Shown: positions 16,622 through 25,059 of the stretch, in pieces | Layout: each line of letters starts with the position of its first letter | How positions within the stretch are numbered: position 1 is the first letter of the stretch | Source of the DNA: Bog-113 sp963752695 | GTDB lineage: Bacteria; Acidobacteriota; Terriglobia; Bryobacterales; Bryobacteraceae | Direction of reading: 5' to 3' | Length of the DNA: 64,000 nucleotides | NCBI GenBank assembly: GCA_963752695.1 | Contig: CAVVZB010000002.1 | Span: 1,488,001 to 1,552,000 of the forward strand | Program-made: the position numbers and the translations under genes | The notes under the pieces: model-generated | Told to the model about the DNA's origin: nothing | What the model saw: the letters and a program-made list of their open reading frames with translations, nothing else | The model's database searches: none

Positions 16622-17125
16622 TTAGATTCCGGTGACTTGGACGGACATCGAGCGGCTTCGCGGTCCATCGAACTCAGCGAGAATAATGTTCTGCCAGGTT
16701 CCTAGCAGAACTGCAGAATTCCGGACCTGCAAGCTGAGGGTCTGCCCCATCATCATGCCGCGCATGTGCGAATCGGCATTCTTGCGTTCGCAATCGGAGT
16801 AGCGCGGATCGTTGTGGCGAAAATCAGTGGGGGTGACGAGGTTATCGAGGTAGCCGCGCACATCATGCAACAGCGCGTCCTGCCATTCGTTCAGAAAAAC
16901 GGAAGCGGTGGTATGGAGCGATTGCAGATGCACGATGCCTTCGCGAATACCGCTCTTCTTCACGATGTCGTTTACACGATCGGTAATGTTGATCAACTCC
17001 ATGCGATCCGTGGTGACCCAGTCGATAACCCGGCTCACGATGCGGACGGCAGCGCCCGGCGCGCTTCCATTACGGGCGGCCTCTGTGGCGGGAAACTCCG
17101 AAACATTCGCTTTGGATGTTGACAT
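16622..17125 (-). CDS. YjbQ/UPF0047 family protein (secondary thiamine-phosphate synthase-like)
   Basis: A 167-residue member of the YjbQ family. The core runs from about residue 40: ELINITDRVNDIVKKSGIRE, then LQSLHTTASVFLNEWQDALL with the conserved histidine, HNDPRY..DCERKNADSHMR, and the end block LGTWQNIILAEFDGPRSRSM. Family proteins show weak thiamine-phosphate synthase activity in vitro but the true role is uncertain. About 35 N-terminal residues are extra compared with typical members of about 135 residues; the ATG at 17125 is the only good upstream start, though a later start cannot be excluded. Upstream is a 73-base gap to ispG. Confidence 0.88.
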   Translation of the reverse strand: MSTSKANVSEFPATEAARNGSAPGAAVRIVSRVIDWVTTDRMELINITDRVNDIVKKSGIREGIVHLQSLHTTASVFLNEWQDALLHDVRGYLDNLVTPTDFRHNDPRYSDCERKNADSHMRGMMMGQTLSLQVRNSAVLLGTWQNIILAEFDGPRSRSMSVQVTGI

Positions 17126-17198
17126 TTTACGATCAGTCCTACTTAAAATAGACGCCCCACAAAGCCTATCGTTGCAAATGATTTTGAAATGAAGGGCG

Positions 17199-18462
17199 CT
17201 ACCTCAGCGCCAGCTCCTGGGCGGCGTAGTGCGATTCCACATAGCGATCGAGCATCTGAATAAATTCCGCGACAATATGGTCACCGCGCAAGGTGCGAAC
17301 CAATTTGCCATCGACATACACCGGGGCTACCGGCTCCTCGAAAGTGCCGGGGAGAGAGATGCCTAAGTTAGCGTGTTTGGACTCGCCCGGACCGTTGACT
17401 ATGCAGCCCATCACGGCGACTTTCATTTCTTCGACGCCCGCAAAACTCTGCTTCCAAACGGGCATTTGCTCGCGCAGATACGTCTGGATCTGATCGGCCA
17501 TGTCCTGGAAGAACGTGCTGGTGGTGCGGCCACATCCGGGGCAGGCGGTCACCTGGGGAGTGAAGCTGCGGATTCCCAAAGACTGCAGAATTTGTTGGGA
17601 GACGATCACTTCCTCGGTGCGATCGCCATTGGGCAGTGGCGTTAACGAGGTGCGAATGGTGTCGCCGATACCTTCCTGCAGCAGAACCGAGAGCGCGGCC
17701 GTGCTGGCGACAATGCCCTTAGCGCCTAGTCCAGCTTCGGTCAGGCCCAGGTGCAGCGGGTATTCGCATTGTGCGGCAAGCAGGCGATACACATCGATCA
17801 AGGTCCTGCACGCCGCTGACTTTGGCGCTCAGGATAATCCGATTGCGCGGCAGTCCATGCCGTTCGGCGGCTTCACCGGAGATCAGCGCGCTGGCGACGA
17901 TGGCGTCGATCGTGACATCGCGCGCGTCCTTGGGCTCCGGAAGGCGGGAATTCTCGTCCATCATCCGGGTGAGCAGGCTCTGGTCGAGAGACCCCCAATT
18001 GACGCCTATACGAACGGGCCGCTTATATTCGATCGCGGCTTCGATCATGGTGCGGAAATTGTCGTCGTGTTTCTTGCCGATATTGACGTTGCCGGGATTG
18101 ATCCGGTACTTAGCAAGAGCGCGAGCGCAAGCAGGGTATTGCTTGAGAAGCAGATGGCCGTTGTAGTGGAAGTCGCCCACGATGGGAACGCGGACACCGT
18201 ACATGTTCAGGGTGTCGGCGATCTTGGGAACAGCCGCGGCGGCTTCTTCGGTGTTTACCGTGACACGGACCAGTTCGGAACCGGCTTTCGCCAAGGCCAT
18301 GATCTGATTGACTGTGCCGGTAACATCGGCCGTATCGGTATTGGTCATGGACTGCACCACGATCGGGTGATCCGAACCGACCTTAATGCCGCCAACGTCG
18401 ACCGAAACGGTTCTTCGCCGCGCCTTTACCGCCATGTGCGTTGTCTCATGAGGATTCCTCAT
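17199..18462 (-). pseudogene. ispG: 4-hydroxy-3-methylbut-2-enyl diphosphate synthase IspG, split by a frameshift
   Basis: The two halves of one IspG lie in different minus-strand frames: the N-terminal part (18462 down to about 17803, with VGGIKVGSDHPIVVQSMTNT and RIGVNWGSLDQ) and the C-terminal part (about 17801 down to 17199, with CPGCGRTTSTFF and CIVNGPGESKHANLG, the [4Fe-4S] cysteines). IspG is the iron-sulphur enzyme of the non-mevalonate isoprenoid pathway and is normally essential. At 17800-17801 the minus strand reads CTTGATC where one T fewer would give L-I-D-V-Y in a continuous 420-residue protein. A sequencing error is the simplest reason; a true lesion is possible. Start is ATG 18462 or ATG 18435. 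Confidence 0.85.
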
Positions 18463-18494
18463 TTTAGCAAGACAAACCGGTATATGATTTCCAG

Positions 18495-20087
18495 ATGCAA
18501 CGCAGAGACTTCGTACTTTCCGCACTAGCACTGCTGGCCCCACGAGCGGCCCGGGCAGCTTCCACGCGCATCGATATCCTTCCTGACGAGCCGATCGGGA
18601 CCATTGCCCCGGAAATCTACGGACATTTCACCGAGCACCTGGGCGGCTGCATCTACGACGGCATCTGGGTAGGGGAGCGGTCGAAAGTCCCCAACTACGG
18701 GGGCATCCGCAAGGAACTGGTGGACAATCTGAAACGCATCAAGCCGTCGGTCATCCGGTGGCCCGGCGGATGCTTTGCCGACAGTTATAACTGGCGGGAC
18801 GGGGTGGGCCCCCGCGCCAAGCGCCCCAAGCGGACCAACTTCTGGGCAAATACGCCCTATTTGGCGAAGGGTCCCGATGGGCCGCAGAAGTACGATCCGA
18901 ATCAGTTCGGCACTAACGAATTCGCCCGGTTCTGTAAGTTAGTTGGCGCGGAACCTTACTTCGCGGGTAACTTACGAAGTCTGAATCCGCACGACTTCTA
19001 TGAATGGATCGAGTACTGCAACTCGCCCGCGGGTACGACTTCGCTGGCGGAGTTGCGGGAGACAACCGGCTCGCGGGAACCGCTGAACGTCAAATACTGG
19101 GGCGTGGGGAACGAGAGTTGGGGCTGCGGAGGTAATTTCACCGGTGACGAGTACGCCATCGAATACCGGCGCTTCATGGAATGGGTGCCACGGTTCGGCG
19201 TCGATCTCAAGTTTATCGCTTCGGGTCCCAACGTGGCCGACTACGCATGGACGCGCACCTTCTTCGGCAAGCTGGTCGAAAAGGGTCCGGGTGCGATGCG
19301 GGGCCTTTTCGGAACGGCTTTGCATTACTACTGCGGCGGGCCGAACCACGATGAATCGATCACGTTCAATGAAGACGCCTGGTACGAACTTCTATCGAGC
19401 GCCAACTTCATGGAAGAGTTGATTCGCAACCATTGGCAGATCATGGGCGAGACGGATCGGGAACATCGGGTCAAGCTGATTGTGGATGAGTGGGGAGCGT
19501 GGCATAAGACCGATCCCACGATCGATCCAAGTTATCTGTTCGCTTACTTCCCTACCCTGAGGGACGCGCTGGTTTCCGGCATCCACTTAGACATTTTTAA
19601 CCGTCACGCAGACAAGGTAGCTATGGCCAATGCCGCGCAGTTAGTGAACAACATCCATACGTCGTTCCTGGCGCGCGGGGATAAGTTCACGGTAACTCCG
19701 ATTTTCCATGTCTTCGATATGTATGCGGCGCATCAGGGCGGGACGTCGATCCGAACGCTGGTTAACGGTCCACGGCTTAGCGCGGCCTCGGCCAAGGGGC
19801 TGGACGCTCTGACCGGTTCCTGTTCCCTGCATGACCGGCGCGTGGTGCTGACAGTGGTGAACTCCGACGCGAAAAACGCGCTCGACTCGGAAATCAATGT
19901 GCGGGGTTCGCAGGTCTCGAATCCTCTGGCCACGGTGTTGACTGCAAACGACATTCACGCGCACAACGACTTCGAGAATCCGAACGCGGTCAAGCCGGTA
20001 AAGGGCGCAGTGGCCGCCCCGGGGGCAACGTGGGTGTACCGGTTCGCGCCCGCGTCAGTGACGAAGCTCGAATTCGATATCGGCTAA
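18495..20087 (+). CDS. GH51 alpha-L-arabinofuranosidase, Tat-exported
   Basis: A 530-residue glycoside hydrolase of family 51. N-terminal MQRRDFVLSALALLAP is a twin-arginine signal. The (beta/alpha)8 part has IYGHFTEHLGGCIYDGIWVG, RWPGGCFADSYNWRDGVGP and the acid/base glutamate in YWGVGNESWGCGGNF (near residue 206); the nucleophile is in LIVDEWGAWH (near 331). The C-terminal beta domain runs from about 400. It should release terminal arabinofuranose from arabinan or arabinoxylan outside the cytoplasm. It stands alone, divergent from ispG; no carbohydrate transporter is next to it. Confidence 0.94.
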   Translation: MQRRDFVLSALALLAPRAARAASTRIDILPDEPIGTIAPEIYGHFTEHLGGCIYDGIWVGERSKVPNYGGIRKELVDNLKRIKPSVIRWPGGCFADSYNWRDGVGPRAKRPKRTNFWANTPYLAKGPDGPQKYDPNQFGTNEFARFCKLVGAEPYFAGNLRSLNPHDFYEWIEYCNSPAGTTSLAELRETTGSREPLNVKYWGVGNESWGCGGNFTGDEYAIEYRRFMEWVPRFGVDLKFIASGPNVADYAWTRTFFGKLVEKGPGAMRGLFGTALHYYCGGPNHDESITFNEDAWYELLSSANFMEELIRNHWQIMGETDREHRVKLIVDEWGAWHKTDPTIDPSYLFAYFPTLRDALVSGIHLDIFNRHADKVAMANAAQLVNNIHTSFLARGDKFTVTPIFHVFDMYAAHQGGTSIRTLVNGPRLSAASAKGLDALTGSCSLHDRRVVLTVVNSDAKNALDSEINVRGSQVSNPLATVLTANDIHAHNDFENPNAVKPVKGAVAAPGATWVYRFAPASVTKLEFDIG

Positions 20088-20099
20088 GTTGCCCGAAAA

Positions 20100-20861
20100 C
20101 TATTTCGCGACATAGCCGCCGTCGACCAGTAACTCCGCGGCGGTGATGAAGCTGGCTTCGTCAGACGCCAGGAAGAGAATCGCGTTTGCGACCTCGCTCG
20201 CCTCGCCGACCCGGTTCAGCATGTGCAGCGGCGCTTGTTTGGCCGTCCACTCCTCTTTGGTTTCGCCGAAGCGAATCCACTCGCGCTCAGTCGCGGACGT
20301 GTACACACAACCCGGACACACGCTATTGACCCGGATATTGAAGGGCGCTAAGTCCATCGCCATGCAACGCGTCATAGTAAGGATTGCACCCTTGCTTGAG
20401 TTATAAGTGGCGAAGTTCGGTTGGGCGATGATGCCGCTCATCGAGGCGATATTTACAATTGCCCCACCGCGCTGCTTCATGTGTTGAATCGCGTACTTAG
20501 ACACCATGGCCGTGCCGATAACGTTGACTCCGAGAACGCGCTGCCATTCGGCGGGCGTGGCGTCCTGAACGCCGCGCGTGGTGAAGTCGGCGGCATTGTT
20601 GACCAGAATGTCGATTCCGCCGAACTCCCGCATGGCCGTGTCGGTAATCGCGCGGGTGTCTTCGTCTTTCGAGATGTCGGCTGTAAGACCCCAGGCGGTA
20701 CCGCCAGCAGCTTGGATTTGCGCGATGGTGGCGGCGATACCGGCCTCGTTCAGGTCGACGACGATGACGCGGGCACCTTCAGCGGCGAAGCGGATGGCGG
20801 TTGCCGCACCGATTCCGGCACCCGCCCCGGTGATGATTGCAGTTTTGTTCGAAAGCCTCAT
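20100..20861 (-). CDS. short-chain dehydrogenase/reductase
   Basis: A 253-residue classical SDR. The nucleotide site is TGAGAGIGAATAIRFAAEGA, the NNAAD block follows near residue 90, and the catalytic set is Ser in NIASMSG and Tyr-Lys in YNSSKGA. The residue after the second strand (VIVVDLNEAG, an Asp) favours NAD over NADP. The end, FLASDEASFITAAELLVDGG, is typical. Substrate is unknown; resemblance to sugar and 3-oxoacyl reductases is general. It is 22 bases downstream of clpP on the same strand, though a functional link is not evident. Confidence 0.9.
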   Translation of the reverse strand: MRLSNKTAIITGAGAGIGAATAIRFAAEGARVIVVDLNEAGIAATIAQIQAAGGTAWGLTADISKDEDTRAITDTAMREFGGIDILVNNAADFTTRGVQDATPAEWQRVLGVNVIGTAMVSKYAIQHMKQRGGAIVNIASMSGIIAQPNFATYNSSKGAILTMTRCMAMDLAPFNIRVNSVCPGCVYTSATEREWIRFGETKEEWTAKQAPLHMLNRVGEASEVANAILFLASDEASFITAAELLVDGGYVAK

Positions 20862-20883
20862 GAGCCTTCGATCATATGCGATT

Positions 20884-21498
20884 TTAGGCCGGCTTGGAAA
20901 TCGGACCGGGCGCGTTTTCGCGGCTGGTAATCACGCGATCGATCATGCCGTATTCCACGCCTTGCTCCGGACTCATGATGTAGTCGCGATCGACATCGCG
21001 GGCGACGCGTTCGATGGATTGACCGGTGGCATCGGCCAGCATCTTGTTGAGCACCTCGCGCATGCGCAGAATTTCCTTGGCGTAGATGTCAATATCGGCA
21101 GCCTGTCCCGCCAGACCCTGCATGGAAGGCTGGTGGATCATGATGCGCGAATTCGGCAGGCTGAAACGTTTGCCCTTGGTTCCGGCAGCCAGAAGAACGG
21201 CGGCCATGGAAGCGGCTTGCCCGACGCAAATCGTGATAATGTCCGGGCGCACGAATGACATCGTGTCCAAAATCGCCAAACCAGCGGTGATCGACCCGCC
21301 GGGCGAGTTCAGATAGATGGAAATATCGCGTTCCGGATCTTCAGCTTCGAGGAAAAGAAGCTGAGCGATGATCAGATTCGCGACCTGATCGTCGATGGGC
21401 GTTCCCAGGAAAATGATGTTTTCTTTCAACAGACGAGAATAGATATCGTACGCCCGCTCGCCGCGTGACGTTTGCTCAACAACCATGGGTACTAACAC
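20884..21498 (-). CDS. clpP: ATP-dependent Clp protease proteolytic subunit
   Basis: A 204-residue ClpP. The catalytic triad is visible: Ser in VGQAASMAAVLLA (near 99), His in IMIHQPSMQG (near 120) and Asp in RDVDRDYIMSPE (near 169). The N-terminus MLVPMVVEQTSRGERAYDIY matches the processed end of ClpP in other bacteria, which supports the GTG start at 21498; AGGTGA lies 4-5 bases before it. ClpP forms a 14-mer barrel that degrades unfolded proteins fed by ClpX or ClpA. The usual neighbours tig and clpX are absent; a ClpA-D2-like ATPase is 37 kb away at 58456. Confidence 0.96.
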   Translation of the reverse strand: MLVPMVVEQTSRGERAYDIYSRLLKENIIFLGTPIDDQVANLIIAQLLFLEAEDPERDISIYLNSPGGSITAGLAILDTMSFVRPDIITICVGQAASMAAVLLAAGTKGKRFSLPNSRIMIHQPSMQGLAGQAADIDIYAKEILRMREVLNKMLADATGQSIERVARDVDRDYIMSPEQGVEYGMIDRVITSRENAPGPISKPA

Positions 21499-21520
21499 TG
21501 GTTCACCTATTCACTTCCTT

Positions 21521-22009
21521 TCAATCGTTAGATGCTTCCGCGTTCAATGAGACTCGCGCGGAAGGCCCGTGCTTTGGTGTAGTTCGGCGCCGCGCACGAG
21601 CGGGGGAGAGCAGACGGGCGAGATCGCCAATCGACCTCCCCTCTAAGTAACCCATGATACGCGAGCGAAGGCGGGACCAGTCGCGGTGCATGACGCAAGG
21701 GGTGGTATCGGAACACGCCGGGAGCCCGGCAATACAGCGTTCGAACGCATCCAGCCCATCGACGGCGCGCACGATTGTCAGCAGTGACAGCTCCGGCGCG
21801 GGCAGTTCCAAACAGAAGCCGCCGGACGGACCTTTTGTCGAACGCAGCAGGCGTTTGCGCGCAAGTGACTGAAGAATTTTGGCTAGGAACTGAGCGGGGA
21901 TTTTCTCTTCGCGCGCGATGTCTTTCACCATGACGCACTTTCCCGGCGGGGTACGCGCAAGCAAAACGCAAGCGCGGATGGCGTACTCAGAAGACCGTGA
22001 GTAGATCAC
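21521..22009 (-). CDS. Rrf2-family transcription regulator with iron-sulphur-type cysteines
   Basis: A 162-residue Rrf2 protein. The winged helix is at residues 1-65 (YSRSSEYAIRACVLLARTPP, then IPAQFLAKILQSLARKRLL and STKGPSGGF), which is very typical. Three cysteines follow in ERCIAGLPACSDTTPC, spaced C-x6-C-x5-C, close to the [2Fe-2S] ligands of IscR, so it may sense iron-sulphur status, oxygen or nitric oxide. The last 40 residues are basic and probably disordered (RARRRTTPKH). No isc or suf genes are adjacent; clpP follows by 22 bases. Confidence 0.88.
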   Translation of the reverse strand: MIYSRSSEYAIRACVLLARTPPGKCVMVKDIAREEKIPAQFLAKILQSLARKRLLRSTKGPSGGFCLELPAPELSLLTIVRAVDGLDAFERCIAGLPACSDTTPCVMHRDWSRLRSRIMGYLEGRSIGDLARLLSPARARRRTTPKHGPSARVSLNAEASND

Positions 22010-22094
22010 GGTAAGCGCTCGTTGGGTGCGTGCACGACGCTTTCATTCTAAAGGGCGACGGGAGCAAGCGCAATCGTGGCCGCGGGCGACCCAG

Positions 22095-22721
22095 TTACTG
22101 CACGGGCGCGAGCGGTACTTCGAAGTAAAACAGCTCGCGGCCGGAGCCGGCTTCCTCGATTCCCTGAAGGATGAGGCTGGCATTGGAGCGGTGACCGGTC
22201 TGAAAGTAGAAAAAGCCGCTGACGCTTTCGCCGGGAGGGACAAGTTTGGCGGCGAAGGCGCGGCCCTCGATCTCCCAGTCGCTCAGGGGATTTTTCCTGG
22301 TACGGCTGATACCGCCAACGCCGGGAATCGGAATTGGCGCGGGATTGGCGCCGGGCTGCCGCGCGCCATGGAGGAAGCGAAGTTCCTGAGGTGAAGTGGC
22401 TTCGACGCGGCCATTGGAGCGGGTGTCGTAGGCGACGCGCATGCGATCGACACGAATCGTTTTCGGGCCGTGATTGTCAATCACGACAAGAATGGGAAGG
22501 ACGCCCGAATCGTACGGATTGTGCTTGCCAAAAGCCAGTTTGACCTTGTCACCGGTCTCATACACGTCGGCGGCAATGGTGATGTTTTCGGCAGTAAGTT
22601 TCTGAGGGTAGGAAGACGCCGGTTGCACGGTCAAGTGCTCATGGTCCTTATCGGCGGCGACGGCTATACTCACGGAGAAAGCTAGCAAGGCGATCCAGAT
22701 ACGCTTGTCGCGAAAATCCAT
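22095..22721 (-). CDS. secreted protein of unknown function
   Basis: A 208-residue protein not recognised as a known family. A signal peptide is clear (RIWIALLAFSVSIAVAADKD, with cleavage after AVA near residue 22). The rest alternates hydrophobic and polar residues as in an all-beta domain: NITIAADVYETGDKVKLAF, ILVVIDNHGPKTIRVDRMRV, SGFFYFQTGHRSNASLI. The order DNHGPKTIRVDRMRV and VPPGESVSGFFYFQ suggests an immunoglobulin-like fold. The ATG at 22721 is chosen for the signal peptide; it lies inside the first codons of the divergent waaA-lpxK gene, so both 5' ends overlap by about 17 bases. Confidence 0.7.
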   Translation of the reverse strand: MDFRDKRIWIALLAFSVSIAVAADKDHEHLTVQPASSYPQKLTAENITIAADVYETGDKVKLAFGKHNPYDSGVLPILVVIDNHGPKTIRVDRMRVAYDTRSNGRVEATSPQELRFLHGARQPGANPAPIPIPGVGGISRTRKNPLSDWEIEGRAFAAKLVPPGESVSGFFYFQTGHRSNASLILQGIEEAGSGRELFYFEVPLAPVQ

Positions 22722-25059
22722 ATACCTCCTATACCGTTCGATTTTGGCGCTGTTCGCGCCGGTGTTATTAGTGTATGCGCTGAGCCGGGTGTTAAGGAAC
22801 CGTGCGTACCTGGGGACATTACGAGAGCGGCTCGGATTTCTGCCGGAAGGATTCTCGAAGGGACTGGGAGGTTCCATCTGGATCCATGCCGTGTCGGCCG
22901 GCGAAGTGGCCGCGGCGGGCACCCTGATTACCGCGATGCGGGAAGACGCGGCAATGGCGGACATTCCGGTATTTGTGTCCACGACCACACTGGCTGGATA
23001 CCAGATGGCGGGCGAGCGGTTAAAGGCGGTGACCGCGGGATGGTTCTACGCACCGATCGATTATGCGTGCGTTGTGCGGCGGGTGCTGCGGCAGATTCAG
23101 CCGGCGGTGGTGGTGATTCTGGAAACCGAGATCTGGCCCAACCTGCTGTTGGAGGCCAAGCGCGCTGGATGCGGATTGGTGATCGCGAATGGGCGCATCT
23201 CGGATCGGGCAACGGCGAGGTATACGCGATGGCGCTGGTTCTTTCGTCACGTGCTGTGCTGGCCGGATACGATCCTGGTGCAGAGCGAGGCGATGCGCGC
23301 GCGCTATGTGGAGGCGGGCGCTCCGGCCGAGCGGGTATCAGTAGCGGGCAACCTCAAGTATGACTTCGGGGCCCGGCAGGCGGATGCCGAATCGGCTGTC
23401 GTGCAGTGGCTTAGGGAAGGAAGCGGTCCGGTGTGGATCGCGGCAAGCACGACGGCCGACGATTCAGTGGACGAAGATCGCATGGTGTTGGCGGCATTCG
23501 CGCAACTGGAAGGCTGGAGGCTGATCCTGGCGCCACGGACGCCGGAGCGCTTTCGGAGCGTGGCGGAGATGCTGGGCGGCGTGCCGTTCTGGAGGCGATC
23601 GGCGGGCGGCGCAAGCGGTGATCAGCGGGTGCTGTTGCTCGATACGATCGGTGAACTGGCTTCGCTCATCGCGTATGCCGACGTGGTGTTTCAGGGCGGG
23701 ACACTTACCGCGACGGAAGGGCATAATTTCTTGGAATCAGCGCTATTGGGTAAGCCGGTGGTTGTGGGTCCGCGGCTGGGCAACTTCCGGGAGATCGCGG
23801 CGGACTTTCGGGAGCATGGAGCATTCCTGGAGATTGGAGCGGGCGAGGAATTGGCCGGAGCCGTGATGCGCGCTTGGCACGACCGGACGTTGGGGGAGCG
23901 CGGGCGGGAACGGGCGGAAGCGCATCGGGGAGCGGCGGAGATAACGATTGGTGCGATCCGGCGGCTATGTGAGACTTCGCTGTTCGTGCCGCGCAAGGCT
24001 TTGTGGAAGCGCGCCCTGCTGGGGCCGCTCGCGTTGCTGTGGAAGGCCGGCAGCTTGCGGCGGCAAGCGCGCGAGTTTAGCAATCGGCGCGGGCTGAAAA
24101 CACCGGTGATCAGCATCGGCAATCTGACGGCTGGCGGGACGGGCAAGACGCCGATGGTTCTGCATCTGGCGCGGCGGTTTCACGAGCAAGGTCTGGAGCC
24201 AGTGGTGCTCACGCGCGGATACGGGCGCATCTCACACCGGGAGCGATTACTGCTGCCTCGCGGATCAACGGCAGCGGTGTGGCATACAGGCGATGAGCCG
24301 CAGATTCTGCTGCGCTCCGGAGTGACGGGACTGGCCGTCGGGGACGACCGTTACCTGACTGGCTGGGACGCGGAGACGCTACTGAAGCCGGATGTCTTTC
24401 TGGTGGACGACGGGTTCTCGCACCAGCGTTTGGCGCGCGATGTGGATGTGGTGCTGATCGACGCGCTGGACCCATTCGGCGGCGGCGAACTGCTGCCGTT
24501 GGGACGACTACGGGAGCCAATGGAGGCGCTCCGCCGGGCCGATATCTTTGTGATTACGCGGTCGTTTGGGGGCTTGCGATTCAAAGCTATCGAAGGGCGG
24601 CTGCGCCGATATAACGAGCGTGCGCCCGTATTCCGCTCCCGCATTGTCACGCGTGAATGGATATCGATGGAGACGGGGTTGAAGTGGATGCCGGGGCGGC
24701 GTGTGATTGCGTTTTGCGGCTTGGGCAACCCCGCGTCATTCTGGCATAGTATCGCGGAACTCGGGGTTAAACCGATTGATCGATTAGCGTATGGCGATCA
24801 TCACCGGTACACGCCCCGCGAGCTACATCGTTTGGTGAATCACGCGCAAGCGAGCCGGGCGCAGGGGCTTGTGACCACCGAGAAGGATGTGGTCAACTTT
24901 CCGGCTGACGCTGCAAGTATCTTCGGAGGTCTGCCCGTGTTCTGGCTGCGGGTGGATGTCGAGATCGAGAACGAAGCGGAGTTGCTCGCGCTACTCAATC
25001 CGGCCGGTATTCGAGCACGACAAGCGTCAGACCGCCGTCCTGCTCCGTTGCTTCGGTGA
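22705..25059 (+). CDS. waaA-lpxK: fused Kdo transferase (WaaA) and tetraacyldisaccharide 4'-kinase (LpxK)
   Basis: A 784-residue fusion of two late lipid A enzymes. Residues 1 to about 425 are a GT30 Kdo transferase: YLLYRSILALFAPVLL membrane-entry helix, WIHAVSAGEVAAAGTLI, LETEIWPNLLLEAKRAG, GNLKYDF and GGTLTATEGHNFLESALLGK. Residues from about 430 are LpxK: ISIGNLTAGGTGKTPMVLHL with the Walker A, VLTRGYGR, VFLVDDGFSHQRLARDVDVV, FCGLGNP and VTTEKDVVN. LpxK phosphorylates the 4' position of the lipid A disaccharide and WaaA adds Kdo, so the order of the chain fits successive steps. Start looks to be TTG at 22705; the 3' end overlaps the convergent FHA gene by 65 bases. Confidence 0.94.
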   Translation: MSRKSIYLLYRSILALFAPVLLVYALSRVLRNRAYLGTLRERLGFLPEGFSKGLGGSIWIHAVSAGEVAAAGTLITAMREDAAMADIPVFVSTTTLAGYQMAGERLKAVTAGWFYAPIDYACVVRRVLRQIQPAVVVILETEIWPNLLLEAKRAGCGLVIANGRISDRATARYTRWRWFFRHVLCWPDTILVQSEAMRARYVEAGAPAERVSVAGNLKYDFGARQADAESAVVQWLREGSGPVWIAASTTADDSVDEDRMVLAAFAQLEGWRLILAPRTPERFRSVAEMLGGVPFWRRSAGGASGDQRVLLLDTIGELASLIAYADVVFQGGTLTATEGHNFLESALLGKPVVVGPRLGNFREIAADFREHGAFLEIGAGEELAGAVMRAWHDRTLGERGRERAEAHRGAAEITIGAIRRLCETSLFVPRKALWKRALLGPLALLWKAGSLRRQAREFSNRRGLKTPVISIGNLTAGGTGKTPMVLHLARRFHEQGLEPVVLTRGYGRISHRERLLLPRGSTAAVWHTGDEPQILLRSGVTGLAVGDDRYLTGWDAETLLKPDVFLVDDGFSHQRLARDVDVVLIDALDPFGGGELLPLGRLREPMEALRRADIFVITRSFGGLRFKAIEGRLRRYNERAPVFRSRIVTREWISMETGLKWMPGRRVIAFCGLGNPASFWHSIAELGVKPIDRLAYGDHHRYTPRELHRLVNHAQASRAQGLVTTEKDVVNFPADAASIFGGLPVFWLRVDVEIENEAELLALLNPAGIRARQASDRRPAPLLR

